Shown here: in pieces, positions 1 through 12,200 of the stretch
How positions within the stretch are numbered: position 1 is the stretch's first letter
Layout of the letters: every line of letters starts with the position of its first letter
NCBI GenBank assembly: GCA_032622095.1
Contig: CP136069.1
Span: 157,097,043-157,161,042 of the forward strand
Length of the DNA: 64,000 nucleotides
Source of the DNA: Siphonodentalium dalli
Lineage: Eukaryota > Mollusca > Scaphopoda > Gadilida > Siphonodentaliidae
Reading direction: 5' to 3'
Notes under the pieces: model-generated
Database searches by the model: none
The model's input: the letters and a program-made list of their open reading frames with translations, nothing else
Told to the model about the DNA's origin: nothing
Translations under genes and position numbers: made by a program

Positions 1-141
1 CGCATATATAAGAGAATGCATTGGTCTAACAATTTTTTTACAATTTTTTACAATTTTAATAATTTATTCTTATATTCTTTAACAGACTTATTTTGTAGGT
101 TTAGGGCCGATGAGATCGGCCCCTGGCACTCAAAGGGTTAA
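1..141. mobile_element. Family A TTAA MITE, truncated by window edge
   Basis: The right half of a palindromic MITE, ending in CTGGCACTCAAAGGGTTAA. It joins directly to a family B right end (142-178), so it sits inside a B element at what was an internal TTAA. Confidence 0.8.
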
Positions 142-178
142 TACCGCATAAGCACAACTCCCGTCATGAAAGGGTTAA
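142..178. mobile_element. Family B MITE right end, interrupted by family A
   Basis: Reads like the last ~37 bases of other B copies (CTCCCGTCATGAAAGGGTTAA region). The rest of this B copy should lie left of the window beyond the inserted A element. Confidence 0.7.
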
Positions 179-640
179 ATATGGAACAGTAATAACACTG
201 AAAATTGCAGTTACATTGATCGTACCATTTCAGGAACACTATTTACTCACAAAGGAAAATATTTATTCCTCAATTCAGGATGCTCACCCAAGTGAAGTGT
301 TGCCCATAGTCCAAATACTGCCACTCAGATAGTGGCTCATGAAAATAATACCCTGCATCTCACGGCTCATATGCTACTTGAGAAGAATGGTTAACTGTTG
401 TCTAGACTATATTATCACTACAGTGAAGTGATATGAGATGCTCTGAAGTGTGAAATTCACATTCTTCAATCTGAGGCTTGTGATTATCACTATAAACACT
501 ACGGTGAAGTGATATGAATCTCAAATTTGAGTCAAGATGAGGTGAGCTGTAAAAACAGACAAGCCACTGCAGGCAGGTCAAATGAGAGAAACATCAACCA
601 AAATACTAGTTCATGTTTCCTGCGACTTAAACCAGATTGT
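179..640. other. Intergenic/intronic stretch without recognised feature
   Basis: No exon or element recognised. A short imperfect direct repeat around TATCACTACAGTGAAGTGA occurs near 413-437 and 486-514. Confidence 0.5.
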
Positions 641-778
641 GATATGCCAGAAGATGAGGTCTACGCAGAACGATGTCCCCAGAGGATAAATTTGGTAATG
701 CTAGCCTGGCACATCACTAAATCCACAATCTGGGGACATCATTCTGCAAATGACAGACACTCTATTCCAAGGCTAGCA
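640..778. repeat. Diverged family F hairpin element
   Basis: Inverted halves around GTCCCCAGAGG...AATTTGGTAATGCTAGCC and its complement, ending with CATTCTGCAAATGACAGACA. An older copy of the F family seen at 1971-2128 and 2576-2999. Confidence 0.6.
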
Positions 779-811
779 TCTAAAAAGCAGAAATATCATA
801 AGCTGGTTTAT

Positions 812-1045
812 TTAACCCTTTGAGTGCCAGGTCCATTTTTGTATCAACCCATATACCCTGTGCCAATGCATTCTCTTATATATGAGAGTCGACCATAGGT
901 CGCCTCGCATATATAAGAGAATTCATTGGCTTAACAATTTTTTTTTTTTTTTTTTACAATTTTAATAATTTATTCTTATATTCTTTAAGACTTATTTTGT
1001 AGGTTTAGGGCCGATGAGATCAGCCCCTGGCACTCAAAGGGTTAA
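812..1045. mobile_element. Family A piggyBac-like MITE
   Basis: Both ends carry TTAACCCTTTGAGTGCCAG as inverted repeats bounded by TTAA. The interior holds a hairpin with arms starting CCAATGCATTCTCTTATA, then a T-rich run. No ORF, so non-autonomous. Confidence 0.88.
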
Positions 1046-1577
1046 AAGAAAACTTGGACTACGAGAACACTGGCATTGTTATATTACATTCATTGTTAGG
1101 CCATGCATCAATCACAGCGCAATCCATCAAATGATCTCAACCCACCGTAGTTATCCTCATGCAAATACAGAGGCTCAATCGGTCATGTTACCATGGTTAT
1201 TATAGAGCCCAGGATCTCGAACGCTGATTTGGATACTCAAGATCTCCAATGCTCATCAGAATACTCTCAAATAAACGAGCATGCATATTTATTTATTAAC
1301 GAGCATGTAATTTATTAATTTTGTAAACAATTCTCAACTTTTACGATGCTTAGTTAGGTGTGCATGTTTATTTTATTTTCCCGGCTAACTCTATTATAGA
1401 ACAGTTAATTTGAATGGGAATAACTATGAAATATGAAATTTCAGGGTATTCATGTACCATTACTCCACTCACTAAATATATAATTTATTAAAAAGAAAAC
1501 ATATTTATCTTTTGAAATCTCCCCGGTAGGATATTGCACCAAACTTCCTGGCATGTTTATTCGAGTCTACACTTTTA
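1046..1577. other. AT-rich stretch, no recognised feature
   Basis: No splice-supported exon seen. A small direct repeat of AACGAGCATG with TTTATTAA occurs near 1274-1320. Confidence 0.45.
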
Positions 1578-1938
1578 TCTGAACATTTCAAACCAATGAA
1601 TAGAAACCTGTCCACGCTTGTATTATATCTTTGTCTGCTTACATTTCTTGAACAGCCCTCCAGAGGAATCATATACCATTTCAATGTATACTTTTATAAC
1701 TGAGTAACTGAATTGGAGAATCTTTTAGTAAAGAAAGGGTGACCCTTTGTTAAGGGTGACCCTTTGTTGAACATATTACCTGAGCATTTCCCTCGAATGA
1801 ATAGGAATCATTCTGCACTTCTATTATCTAATTGTCTACTTATTTTTCCCGGAAAAACTCCAGATGATAATAGACCATTCCAATTTATATTATTATAACT
1901 GAATGGGAGAATCCATTGAATAAAGAAAGGGTTAAAAA
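1578..1938. repeat. Two tandem family E elements
   Basis: Two adjacent copies (about 1578-1748 and 1770-1938) of the family running from TGAACATTTC to GAATCCATT..AAAGAAAGGGTTAA. The same family recurs at 5763, 11457, 11891, 21478, 32998 and 45895. Confidence 0.7.
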
Positions 1939-1970
1939 CTTTCAGGACGGAATAAGAATTTTACAAAACC

Positions 1971-2128
1971 AAGCCTTGAAATAGCGTGTCTGTCATTTGC
2001 AGAATGAGGTCCCCAGAGGGTGAATTTAGTGATGCTACCCCGCACAGCGGGCTAGCATCACCAAATTCACCCTCTGGGAACCTCATTCTGCTGAGGTGTA
2101 AGCATGACAGACACACTATTTCAAGGCA
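1971..2128. mobile_element. Family F short hairpin MITE
   Basis: About 158 bp with inverted ends AAGCCTTGAAATAG and a core hairpin whose arms read GCAGAATGAGGTCCCCAGAG ... with a GCGGGCTAGC centre. No coding capacity. Confidence 0.8.
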
Positions 2129-2575
2129 TGTATTCGGGTGCTTAAAAGTTTTAAGAGATCCTGGTTTACTTAATCAACGAAGCGTACTAAACATGACCGA
2201 TTAAGCAATACTGGGAATGAATACCTATGCCAAAAAAAACTAAGCCCTCATATTCAAATAAGAGTTAAGTAATATTTGGAGCAATAGTTGACAGGGTATA
2301 CCTTTCTAAATAAAAAAAATAATCTAACCCAATAATGCCATATCAATGACTGCGTAAAACAATATATATAAATATGAGCCAAGAAGTCATTTGAAGCTAT
2401 TATTTTATCAATTTATTTTTACCCACTTTCAAAAGACTTAAATATAGCTCAATTTATTTTATAATTAATTCATTTGTGAACATTCCAAGCCCTGAAACTG
2501 CAAGCCGTTGTAATTTATGCCTTGGTTTTATATTATGGCTTGGTAAAGCACAGAAATATGATTTCTTAGTTCATT

Positions 2576-2999
2576 CCAAGCCTGAATTTAGTGTGGCTGT
2601 CATTTGCAGAATGAGGTCCCCAGAGGGTGAATTTAGTGACGCTATCTTGCATAGTGGGCTAGCATAACTAAATTCACCCTCTGGGGACCTCATTCTGCTT
2701 AAGGCTCATATTCTCTGGAAAGTTTCTTTATTATCAAATTTCTATAAAAACTTTTTTTTTAAAGTTATGTTTCTCTATATCCCCATATTGGCAGACAACA
2801 CATTGCATAATCGAGGTTCCCAATGGTTTGGGAACTTCAATCTGAGTATATGTCTCCCATAGGAGATGAGACCTAAGCAGCATGAGGTCTCCAGAGGGCA
2901 AATTTAGTGATGCTAGTCCACTAAGCGGGATAGCGTCACTAAATTCACCCTCGGGGGACCTCATCATGCAAATGACAAGCACACTAAACTCAGGCTTGG
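2576..2999. mobile_element. Family F long form with two hairpins
   Basis: Ends CCAAGCCTGAATTTAGTGTG and its complement. Two core hairpins (near 2608-2698 and 2880-2970) are separated by a ~180 bp spacer. The same layout occurs at 7562-8010 and 32586-33001. Confidence 0.82.
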
Positions 3000-3046
3000 T
3001 TCATTCTAATAAAAACCTGACATCCATTAAAATATGAGGCCATGGT

Positions 3047-3052
3047 TTATTG
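3047..3052 (-). terminator. Possible intronic polyadenylation signal after exon 28
   Basis: Minus-strand AATAAA overlaps the TAA that ends the exon 28 read-through frame. A moderately GT-rich stretch follows. It would produce a SEC16 form with a short alternative C-terminus; unproven. Confidence 0.3.
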
Positions 3053-3148
3053 AGCTGAACAGATGCTACAAACACAATCACCCATTCCAAATAAAAATAT
3101 AAATTGTAGCAGAGCAAAATAACCAAAAGGAATAAAGGTTATATTTAC

Positions 3149-3249
3149 ATCAGCTGTTGAAGCTTCCGGCAGAGGGAGTGTTGACATCGCTGATGGCTGC
3201 TGCAGCTGATTACCTTCTGTGTTCTGCGTTTCTGCAACTGGGGCAGAAC
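3149..3249 (-). CDS. SEC16: SEC16 coding exon 28 (last one visible)
   Basis: Acceptor CATTGTATTAAAG is weaker than the others; donor GTAAAT; phase 1 to 0. Encodes [34 protein letters not shown]. The frame stays open past the donor to a TAA at 3047-3049. Three degenerate copies of its acceptor and start lie upstream. An alternative donor (GAAG|GTAATC) would end it in phase 1. No stop-bearing terminal exon is recognised to the left. Confidence 0.68.
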
Positions 3250-6200
3250 CTTTAATACAATGGAGAATAAAATTTACCATTGCTTACAGTATTATTTGTT
3301 TCCATTACCGGGGCGGAGCCTTCAAAAATATAGAAAATCAAAATGAACATTTCTTGTGGTGTTGTGTTTCCGCTATTTGGACGGAGCCTTTGCCATGTAT
3401 CGTTTTCACTACTGGCAGAGCCTTTGAAACCATAGTGAACAAGAACACCACTGAGCCATGGTTATTAGTTTGCATGTAAGAATGTTATCAAGTCAGGGAA
3501 ATTCGAAAGTGGAAACAGGGATATAACTCATACAACAATCGTTTGAACGAACCCTTATTCAAACTTTACTTGGAATTTTGGAAAAACTCAAATAGTGTAA
3601 TTTTACCAAAATTTTCTTTACTTTGTTGTAAATACTTTCGCCATTCGTATAAATTGAATGCCACTGGTGGCCCTTGGGATTCTACCAACATTATCCACAT
3701 GATAATCTGGTTGACCAAACAATATAAGAACAAAAAGTTGCACCTCAGGTGCTGGCATACCCCCCCAGTGCCAAACTGAAACATTTAATTCAGATCTGAT
3801 ATCTGACGGGCAAAAAGTAAAGATTTCCAGGCTGCTCTGCTCGTTCTATTCTTCCGCGCTAGCACTCTCGACATATCAACATACCCATTAACCCGTTGAG
3901 TGCCAGGTCCGATTTTTGTATCGACCCATATACCCTGTGCCAATGCATTCTCTTATAGGTCGCCTCGCATATATAAGAGAATGCATTGGCCTAACACAAA
4001 AAAAAAAATTCATTTTTTTATTTTTTTTAGGGCACTCTACAGACCATAAATTAGGGCCAATGAGATCGGCCCCTGGCACTAAAAGGGTTAACACAAATGT
4101 GTTGTTCTGTGTATATATGCCAGGACAGATGGACAAAGTCAATCCAGTAAGCCCCCCATTTTTCTTCAAAAAGTGGCGGTATAATTAACCCTTTGAGTGC
4201 CAGGGGCCGATCTCATCGGCCCTAAACCTACAAAATAAATCTGTTAAAGAATATAAGAATAAATTATTAAAATTGTAAAAAAATAAAAACAAAATAAAAA
4301 AATTGTTAGGCCAATGCATTCTCTTATATATGCAAGGCGACCTATGATCGACTCGCATATATAAGAGAATGCATTGGCACAGGGTACATGGGTTGATACA
4401 AAAATCGACCTGGCACTCAAAGGGTTAAAGGTAAACTAAACCCATTTACACATAGAGTGCCTTCTACTATGTTCAGCAGAAATTAAAGACATATTATGGA
4501 CTTGTTCAGGTGCGTGAAATGAATAAGTTAGTACTCAGGCGCTATGCCAACCTGGGGAATGTAGCATTCTCCTAACATCGCCAAAAATTTCAACGAAATT
4601 GGTCATACCACTCCATAGAATACATCGTCTGAACTATGGTCAATTGTAACTATTTACATCTCAATATGGGACGCAACTATAGGCAATAAACTAACACAAA
4701 TGATTTCGCCATCGAGAGTCTTGCATTTAATTAATATGTAAGAACGATGGTGTGTGCTGTCAAATTTGATTAATAATTGTAAAAAATAACTACATTGAGC
4801 AAGATCATTCTCACTTTCTATTTGATCACCCTACCGGGGTGTTTCACATCACTTTAAGGAATATATTTAAATGAATGTATTTCAGTTGAAATCTTGCTCA
4901 ATAAGAAATGGTACACAAAGAGTTGTATTTTACAATATATAAATCATTATCAAATTTTTTATAATGTTTAACATACACCTTGTAAAAGGCAATGACGATA
5001 AATAAAAATTTGTAACAAATCTGGACATACTGCAATAAACATTTTATACATACCTGGTAGAAATATCTTCTTAGGACTTGTATTGCTTTCTGGTAGTACA
5101 TTGAATAGATTAGGAGGCACATTCGAAGCTGTGTCCGACTTAGATGATGGGTTTAGCACATCAACGTACTGACCACGGGCCCCTGTGTGAAAAGAGTAGA
5201 ACTGACTATTTATCTAGTTACAATATATAATGTATGATGCTTTCTTGACCATTAAAAGTTATTGTTTATTTAAATATGTTCTATATACTGCTGTAAAAGG
5301 AACTCAATCCAATCAGAAGGCCCCCATATCATCAAGGTACAACAACAACATTTCTTCAAAATACGCTTTAGTTATCAGAATCGATTAATTGCAACAAAAT
5401 AATGCCAACCACTGTCGACTATGGTAAAAATTTCCCAAAACGTGTTATTTATCAACATTTTGTTCAGTGCAATATGGCCATATTATCACTTGAATATCAC
5501 AAAGTTTGGCCGTATTACCACTTGATTTTAGAGTTATCCATCTCCAATTTTGTCCGAGACCGTTGTTTTACGATGTTTTTCTGGGCCACAAATAAATTGC
5601 ACATCTCGAGAAATAACTTCAAAAATCAATATCTGATCACTTAACTTGAAACAAATATTGTTTACCCCCGAAGCCAAAGAAATAGTAATTTAGGAGCGTT
5701 AAATCGGATAATTCATCTTTAAGCTCTTTTGAGGGAAACATTCTTAAATTCAAGCACCTTTTAACCCTTTCGATACTGAATGATTTTTCCTATAAAAGTA
5801 TACATCAGATAGGTCATTATAGGAAATTATACATTTTGAGGGATGGTCAGGTAATTAGAGCAGATGACAAACATACGAAAAAAGATGATGCAAGTGCAGA
5901 AGGATTCATATTCTTTTGTGGGATATGTTCAGGTAATAAGTTCAACAAACCACATGTCATTTGTTGAACTTATTATCTGAACATTTCCTAAGGTAACTAC
6001 TTGTCAATGGGTATTTAGTATAGAAAGGGTCAAGGAATTAAGTTATGTCAAGTTCTATTCGATACAAATGTCAAATTAAAAAAGACTCTTCAAATCTGTA
6101 AGAACTCCTAAGATATTAAGTCATATTATTATGTCATTTAGACTGTAAAACTTCAAACTTGGGTCGCTAAGAGCTACCGACTGTCAGCTGATTCATGTAA

Positions 6201-9200
6201 TCACATGACATTCCTGTTGTGTCAAAACTATTTTAGATCATTCATAGTTCGTAACAAGTGCAATAACCCTATTAATGCATTTAGTCATACACATCAAAAC
6301 TTAATATGATAAATTTACATGTATAACTATAAGGTTAATAACATAATATTTTGTCCTCTTAAAACAAGCTCCTACAGTTCAACTCATGTCATGATGCGAA
6401 TTATGTGAACCTTGATAGACACGAAATAAATGCAGACAGCCATTGAAGCCAAGAGGATAACTACATGATTATTATTGATTTTTTTTTTGGGTTGAAATTT
6501 TTTTTGGGTATGCTTAAGCATGCTATAGCGACTTTAAAAACAAACTGGATAAAACCTTAGGGGCATGTTATAACTCAAAACTATCACCAAGTATTCATAG
6601 TAATAAGTTTGATGCCCATGAAAACGTAAAGATTCCCTGGCACTAAACCTACAAAATAAGTCTGTTAAAGAATATGGGAAAAAATTATTAAAAGTAAAAA
6701 ATTGTAAAAAATAATAACAAATGATGAAAAATTGATAGGCCAATGCATTCTCTTATATATGCGAGGCGACCTATGGTCGACTCGCATATATAAGAGAATG
6801 CATTGGCACAGGGTATATGGGTTGATACAAAAATCGGACCTGGCAAGAAAAAATATACACTTCTATTCGAAACTTGACATTTCACCATCTAAACCCCCCC
6901 CCTCCCCCAACACATTTTCTAATCAAGGTTCATACACATTTTTCAAAGAGAAATTCCAGTACTTTTCCAGGACTAACAGATGAAATTTCCAGTACAAATT
7001 AAAACACAATCACTAAAATTTTAATAGTCATAACTTTTTTATAATTACATGTTACTCACGATACAAACAAGTATATAGTCAATCAGGTTTAACAGGAATG
7101 ATGAACTTACCCTTTTGATGACTGGAGCGTCCTCAATTTATAGGAAAACCATGTGCCAGTGCATTCTCTTATATATGCGAGTCGACCATAGGTCGCCTTG
7201 CATATATAAGAGAATGCATTGGCCTAAAAATATTTACCTTGATCTTCTAAGCCAGTGCATTCTCATATATATGCGAGGCGACATATGGTCGACTCGCATA
7301 TATAAGATAATGCACTGGCACAGGGTGTGTAATGCTGTGCCAGCACAGCTTCCGTCATGAAAGGGTTATGCAGCAATTTCCAGATTATATCAAAATCAAA
7401 CTGGATGCTTAACAAAACATATGTAGCTTGAAAATATCATGGAAAACAATTGTTATTTACAATTAGACCACCAGGTTTTTACAATTAGACCACCGGGTTT
7501 TTACAATTAGACCACCGGGTTTTTATCATTTTACTTTGGCAGCATGTTTTTCAGTAATACACAAGCCTGAGTTTAGTGTGCCTGTCATTTGCAGAATGAG
7601 TTCCCCAGAAGGCAAATTTAGTGATACTATCCCGCATAGCGGGCTAGCATCACTAAATTCCTCCTCATTCTGCTTAGGCTTCATCTTCTCTCGAAAGTTT
7701 CTTTATTAACAAATTTCTATAGAAACCTCTTAACATGGATTACATTTCGTTTTTAGTTTAGTTTCTCTATATCCCCAAATTAGCAGTTAACACATTGCAT
7801 AATCAAGGTTCCCAATGGGTGTACATCACAATATTCATCATTTGGGAACTTCACTGAGTCTATGTCTCCCATAGCAGATGAGGCCATGCAGAATGATGTT
7901 CCTAGAGGGTGAATTTAGTGATGCTAGCCCGCTATGAGGGATAGCATCACTAAGTTCACCCTCTGGGGACCTCATTCTGCAAATAACAGGCCCACTAAAA
8001 TCAGGCTTGGTAATACAGTATTCCAGTATTCTCCAGTATCATTGAAACATGTCAATTTTTTTCGGAAGTTTCCAGAATCTGGAATTTCTAATGTACATTT
8101 TCTGGTATGTACAAACCATGACTAATTTAAGTGGCTTACCCCGGGTTTTAAGTCGTGAGAATTTGCCAGCAGCTGGCGGCGGAGATGATGGTGAAGTCAC
8201 TGGACTTGTCGCAGCTTCACCTATATTGGCGTTTGGCACTTGAGGACTGGCTGTGAATAAAATTGGACATTGAAATTAAATATTGTGTTCACAGGCAATT
8301 GTGAAAGATGGTAGTAATATTTCATATTTTGAAAATAACTACTAATGTCAGCACATATTTCCAACATCTAATTAATGATAATAAAAGGTCGCTCGACCCG
8401 AGTGTCCCCTAACACAGTGGCTTCATTTGGAGCAGGGGCTTTGTAGAAATATATTTTACAAAAAAAAATATTTGTGCATTGTCTCATAAATTAGCTGCAT
8501 ACAAATAACCTAATCTGGAAAAACTAAGTCGAAATATAACCTAAAATTGGAACAAAATCGACAAAATTGTAAGTTGAAAAAAGATGCGTCCCAGGATGTA
8601 CGATTCTATGTCGAAAAATGGCAATAATTGCAAGTGCACAGGTTCCCATGACGGTTGACAACTGTGCCAAGTTAAAAAAAAATTAACTGGAAAATGACGG
8701 AATAGAGGCTCGGACAAAAGATGCGCCCCAGGATGTATGATTCTAAGTGGAAAAATGGCAATAACACCACCAAAATGAGTCCAACGAAACTCAAAATTGC
8801 ATGCGCGAAGGTTCCCATGCTGTTTGATATATGTGCAAAGTTTAAAAAAAATTTACTGCAAAATGACAGAATACAGGCTCAGACAATGTTCCAGATGGAC
8901 AGAGGAAGAGACGCACACACACACATACGGATGAGGGTCAGTACTATAGTCCCCCGATGGAAAGTTCGTGATTGTGAGTAGTTTCAGATTTATTTTGGCT
9001 GGTAAGCTGAAAATGAACTTTAAATTTTGGTGTCAAATCGGACAGGGCATCTTTAAAAAAAAAAAAAAAACAGCATGTCTATTCTATGCCTACATTTTTT
9101 GCACAAATTTTTTAATCTGTCCCACAGTGTCTGGTTTCTAGTCAATCTGCATAGCTTCACGAAATTTAGATTTATATGAGAACACTCAACTAAAAGTACA

Positions 9201-12200
9201 TCAATTATTTCAACACAGTATGATCACACAACATACCACTCAGTTCAAAGTCCTTTGGAGGGGGAGGAGCATCTACGACATCTTCATCTCCGTCTTTATT
9301 AACCCATCGCTTCTTAACAGGATCCCAAACAATCTACAATTAAGAATGAAAACGTTGACCCACCGCTTCTTAACAGGATCCCAAACAATTTACAATTAAG
9401 AATGAAAACATGCAAAGTGGATGTAAAATCAAAATTAACAGTGCAATTAGGCTTCTTACAATATGCAAATCAGTTACCATTACCTTTTGCAGTGCTTTGC
9501 GAAGAAAGTTATTTAAGAAATGACTGGCAGATCCATTGGGGTCATCAGGTTATGACTGGCAGAGTAATTAAACAAAGTGTGTGAATCATAGGCTCCTCCT
9601 GATGACTTACTGGCATACCAAATTTCATTCAGATCCAATAAGCAATCACTGAGATATATCAGCGTGGTCGGACAGAAAACCATCGTTTCCAAATAAATGT
9701 TGAGAGATAATTCCAGGGAGCCTTGCAGAACAGACAGATGTACATACGTTATCCAGTTTATCCCTCAATCTTCGATAAACTTACTGTAGGTTATTTTCAC
9801 TATTTTGATGCCATCAAAATTAGCAGCAGACAATGTCATTCTTTTATATAAATATATGTCATAACTCTTGTTGACAGAACATTTGTTAATTAGTGATTAA
9901 TCTGGGACGAACAAAGGACTATATTCTTTTATTTAAATATATGTCATAACTCTTGTTGACAGAACATTTGTTTATTAGTGATTAATCTGGGACGAACAAA
10001 GGACTAAATATTCACATGTTTGCGAAGTTCAGAGGTCATGTTTTTGTAAATTATATAACCAATATTGAACTTAATGAACTAATAATTGAATGTTGCATTA
10101 TTCAAATGGAGTTAGTGGTCGAATGGTACAATGTATCAGTTAAATTAGTGAAAATAAAATGTCCTTAACCCTTCCATGACTGGGGCTTCCTCAAATTTGG
10201 GGAAAACCCTGTGACAATGCATTCTCATATAAATGCCCACAGGGAGCTTCACGAATATAAGAGAATACATTGGCCTAGTAATATTTACCTCAACCTTGTA
10301 AGTCAGTGAATTCTCTTATATATGTGAGGCTCCCTATGGGAGACTCGCATATATAAGAGAATGCACCGGCATGGGATCTTTAATGCTGCACACAGCTCCC
10401 GTCATGAAAGGGTTCACTGTCATCATTCCTTCCATTATTCATGAATTTTCCAACTGGTATAAATTGAATGTTGCCTTGCAGTATATTTATCCACTAATTA
10501 AATTATGGAATTACAATTATCATTTGGGATGTCAAATCAAAGAGCATAGCGTTAAATGGCTTTAAGTTCAAACAGAAGATAAATTAAATCTAGTATCTCA
10601 TCAAACATTCAAACTATTGGGAAATTCTAATAATTATCAAGAACGAACCCTTCTATCCATGGATAAAATACTTACTGTTTTTTCCTTGTCATCAGGTAAT
10701 ATCATCTCATTTTCTCTTTTCCGAGAAAACTTATCAAAGATACCACCAAACCAGCCTTTATTGTCTGCATGTCCTTTATTCTTTAGGGGCTAGATAACAA
10801 AAGAAAGCAAAACATCTGATGTTCAGATACTACAACCAGATGATAAAACAGAGAAACACTCAAAGGATTAATATGTAGTGATATTTAATTAACCCTTTAC
10901 CCAACAGAAGGGCCCTGTGCCAATGCATTCTCTTATATATGCGAGTCGACCATAGGTCGCCTCGCATATATAAGAGAATGCATTGGCTTAACACATTAAA
11001 AATTATAAATTGTTAAAGAATTTAAGAAAAAATGGTAAAAAGTGTTAAAAAAAGATTTTTTTTAGGCCAATGCATTATCTTATATATGCGAGGCGACGTA
11101 TGGTCGACTCGCATATATAAGAGAATGCATTGGCACAGGGCATAACTGTAACTATCACAATGTGGTCAAGGAGCCGGTTCCAATGATATCCATATGTGTA
11201 TGGTTCTATTGAGACAGACCCAAGATATTTTAGGCTGTTGAAGCTTTATCTGGCCGGTTTTGGCCGGTTTGTTGGGTAAAGGGTTAATGTAATATATTAC
11301 TATTGTTGTACTTATCAAATTGATCACTCATGAAAGAAATACTGTTTAAACTAACCATTATAAGTACAAAATGGATTCCCTTATTAAGTTCAATAAGTTT
11401 ACATATTTAACTAATAAGTTCAACAGACCACCCACCCTTCACTGTTAGCGAAAGATTAACCCTTTCTACACTAAATACTCAATGAAGAATAGTTATACCT
11501 TACTAACCTTACTAAATATTCAAATAATAAGTTCAATTAACGACAATAGGTTGAACTTATTATCTGAACATTTCCCACCAATTAATAGGAATCCTTCTGC
11601 ATTTTCTATTATCTGCATTCATATCCTGAAGATCCCAACAGATGAATAATAGACCATTCCAATGTATACATTTATAACTGATGGGAGAATCCATTCAGGA
11701 TAGAATAGTAAGTGATGGAATTGAAGACTTACAGATTTTTTCTGATCCTTAGATAAGTGCTGTCCATGTGCTCTAACGACGCTCCCTGTACTCGTCTCAG
11801 ACATTGTCCGTTTCCGCAACACTTGTGATCCACTAGAGTTAAATCTTGTTCTTGGTACAATTTTCTGCAAAAAAAAAGAAACATTGACAATTAACCATTT
11901 CTATACTATATACTCATTGACAAGTAGTTATCCCATAGGAAATGCTCAAATAATTAGTTCAACAAACAAACATAGGTCATTTGTTGAACTTATTATCTGA
12001 ACATTTCCCTACAATAAATAGGTCGCCTTTTGTTATCTGTTGTCCACTTATTTTTCCTGAAAACCCCTCCCAATGAATAATAGACCATTCCAAAGTACAC
12101 TTTTATAACTGAAAGGGAAAATACATAGTATAAAAGGGTGAATCCTTTCCAACATAGTGTTGTATGACTCACATAGTGGGTGTAAAAAGGGGGATGCCCG

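Noticed and set aside
3250..3425. All four exon 28-like copies as constitutive micro-exons in series
   Set aside because: Usable donors end in phase 0 while each copy begins in phase 1, so serial inclusion breaks the frame; at most they are alternatives.
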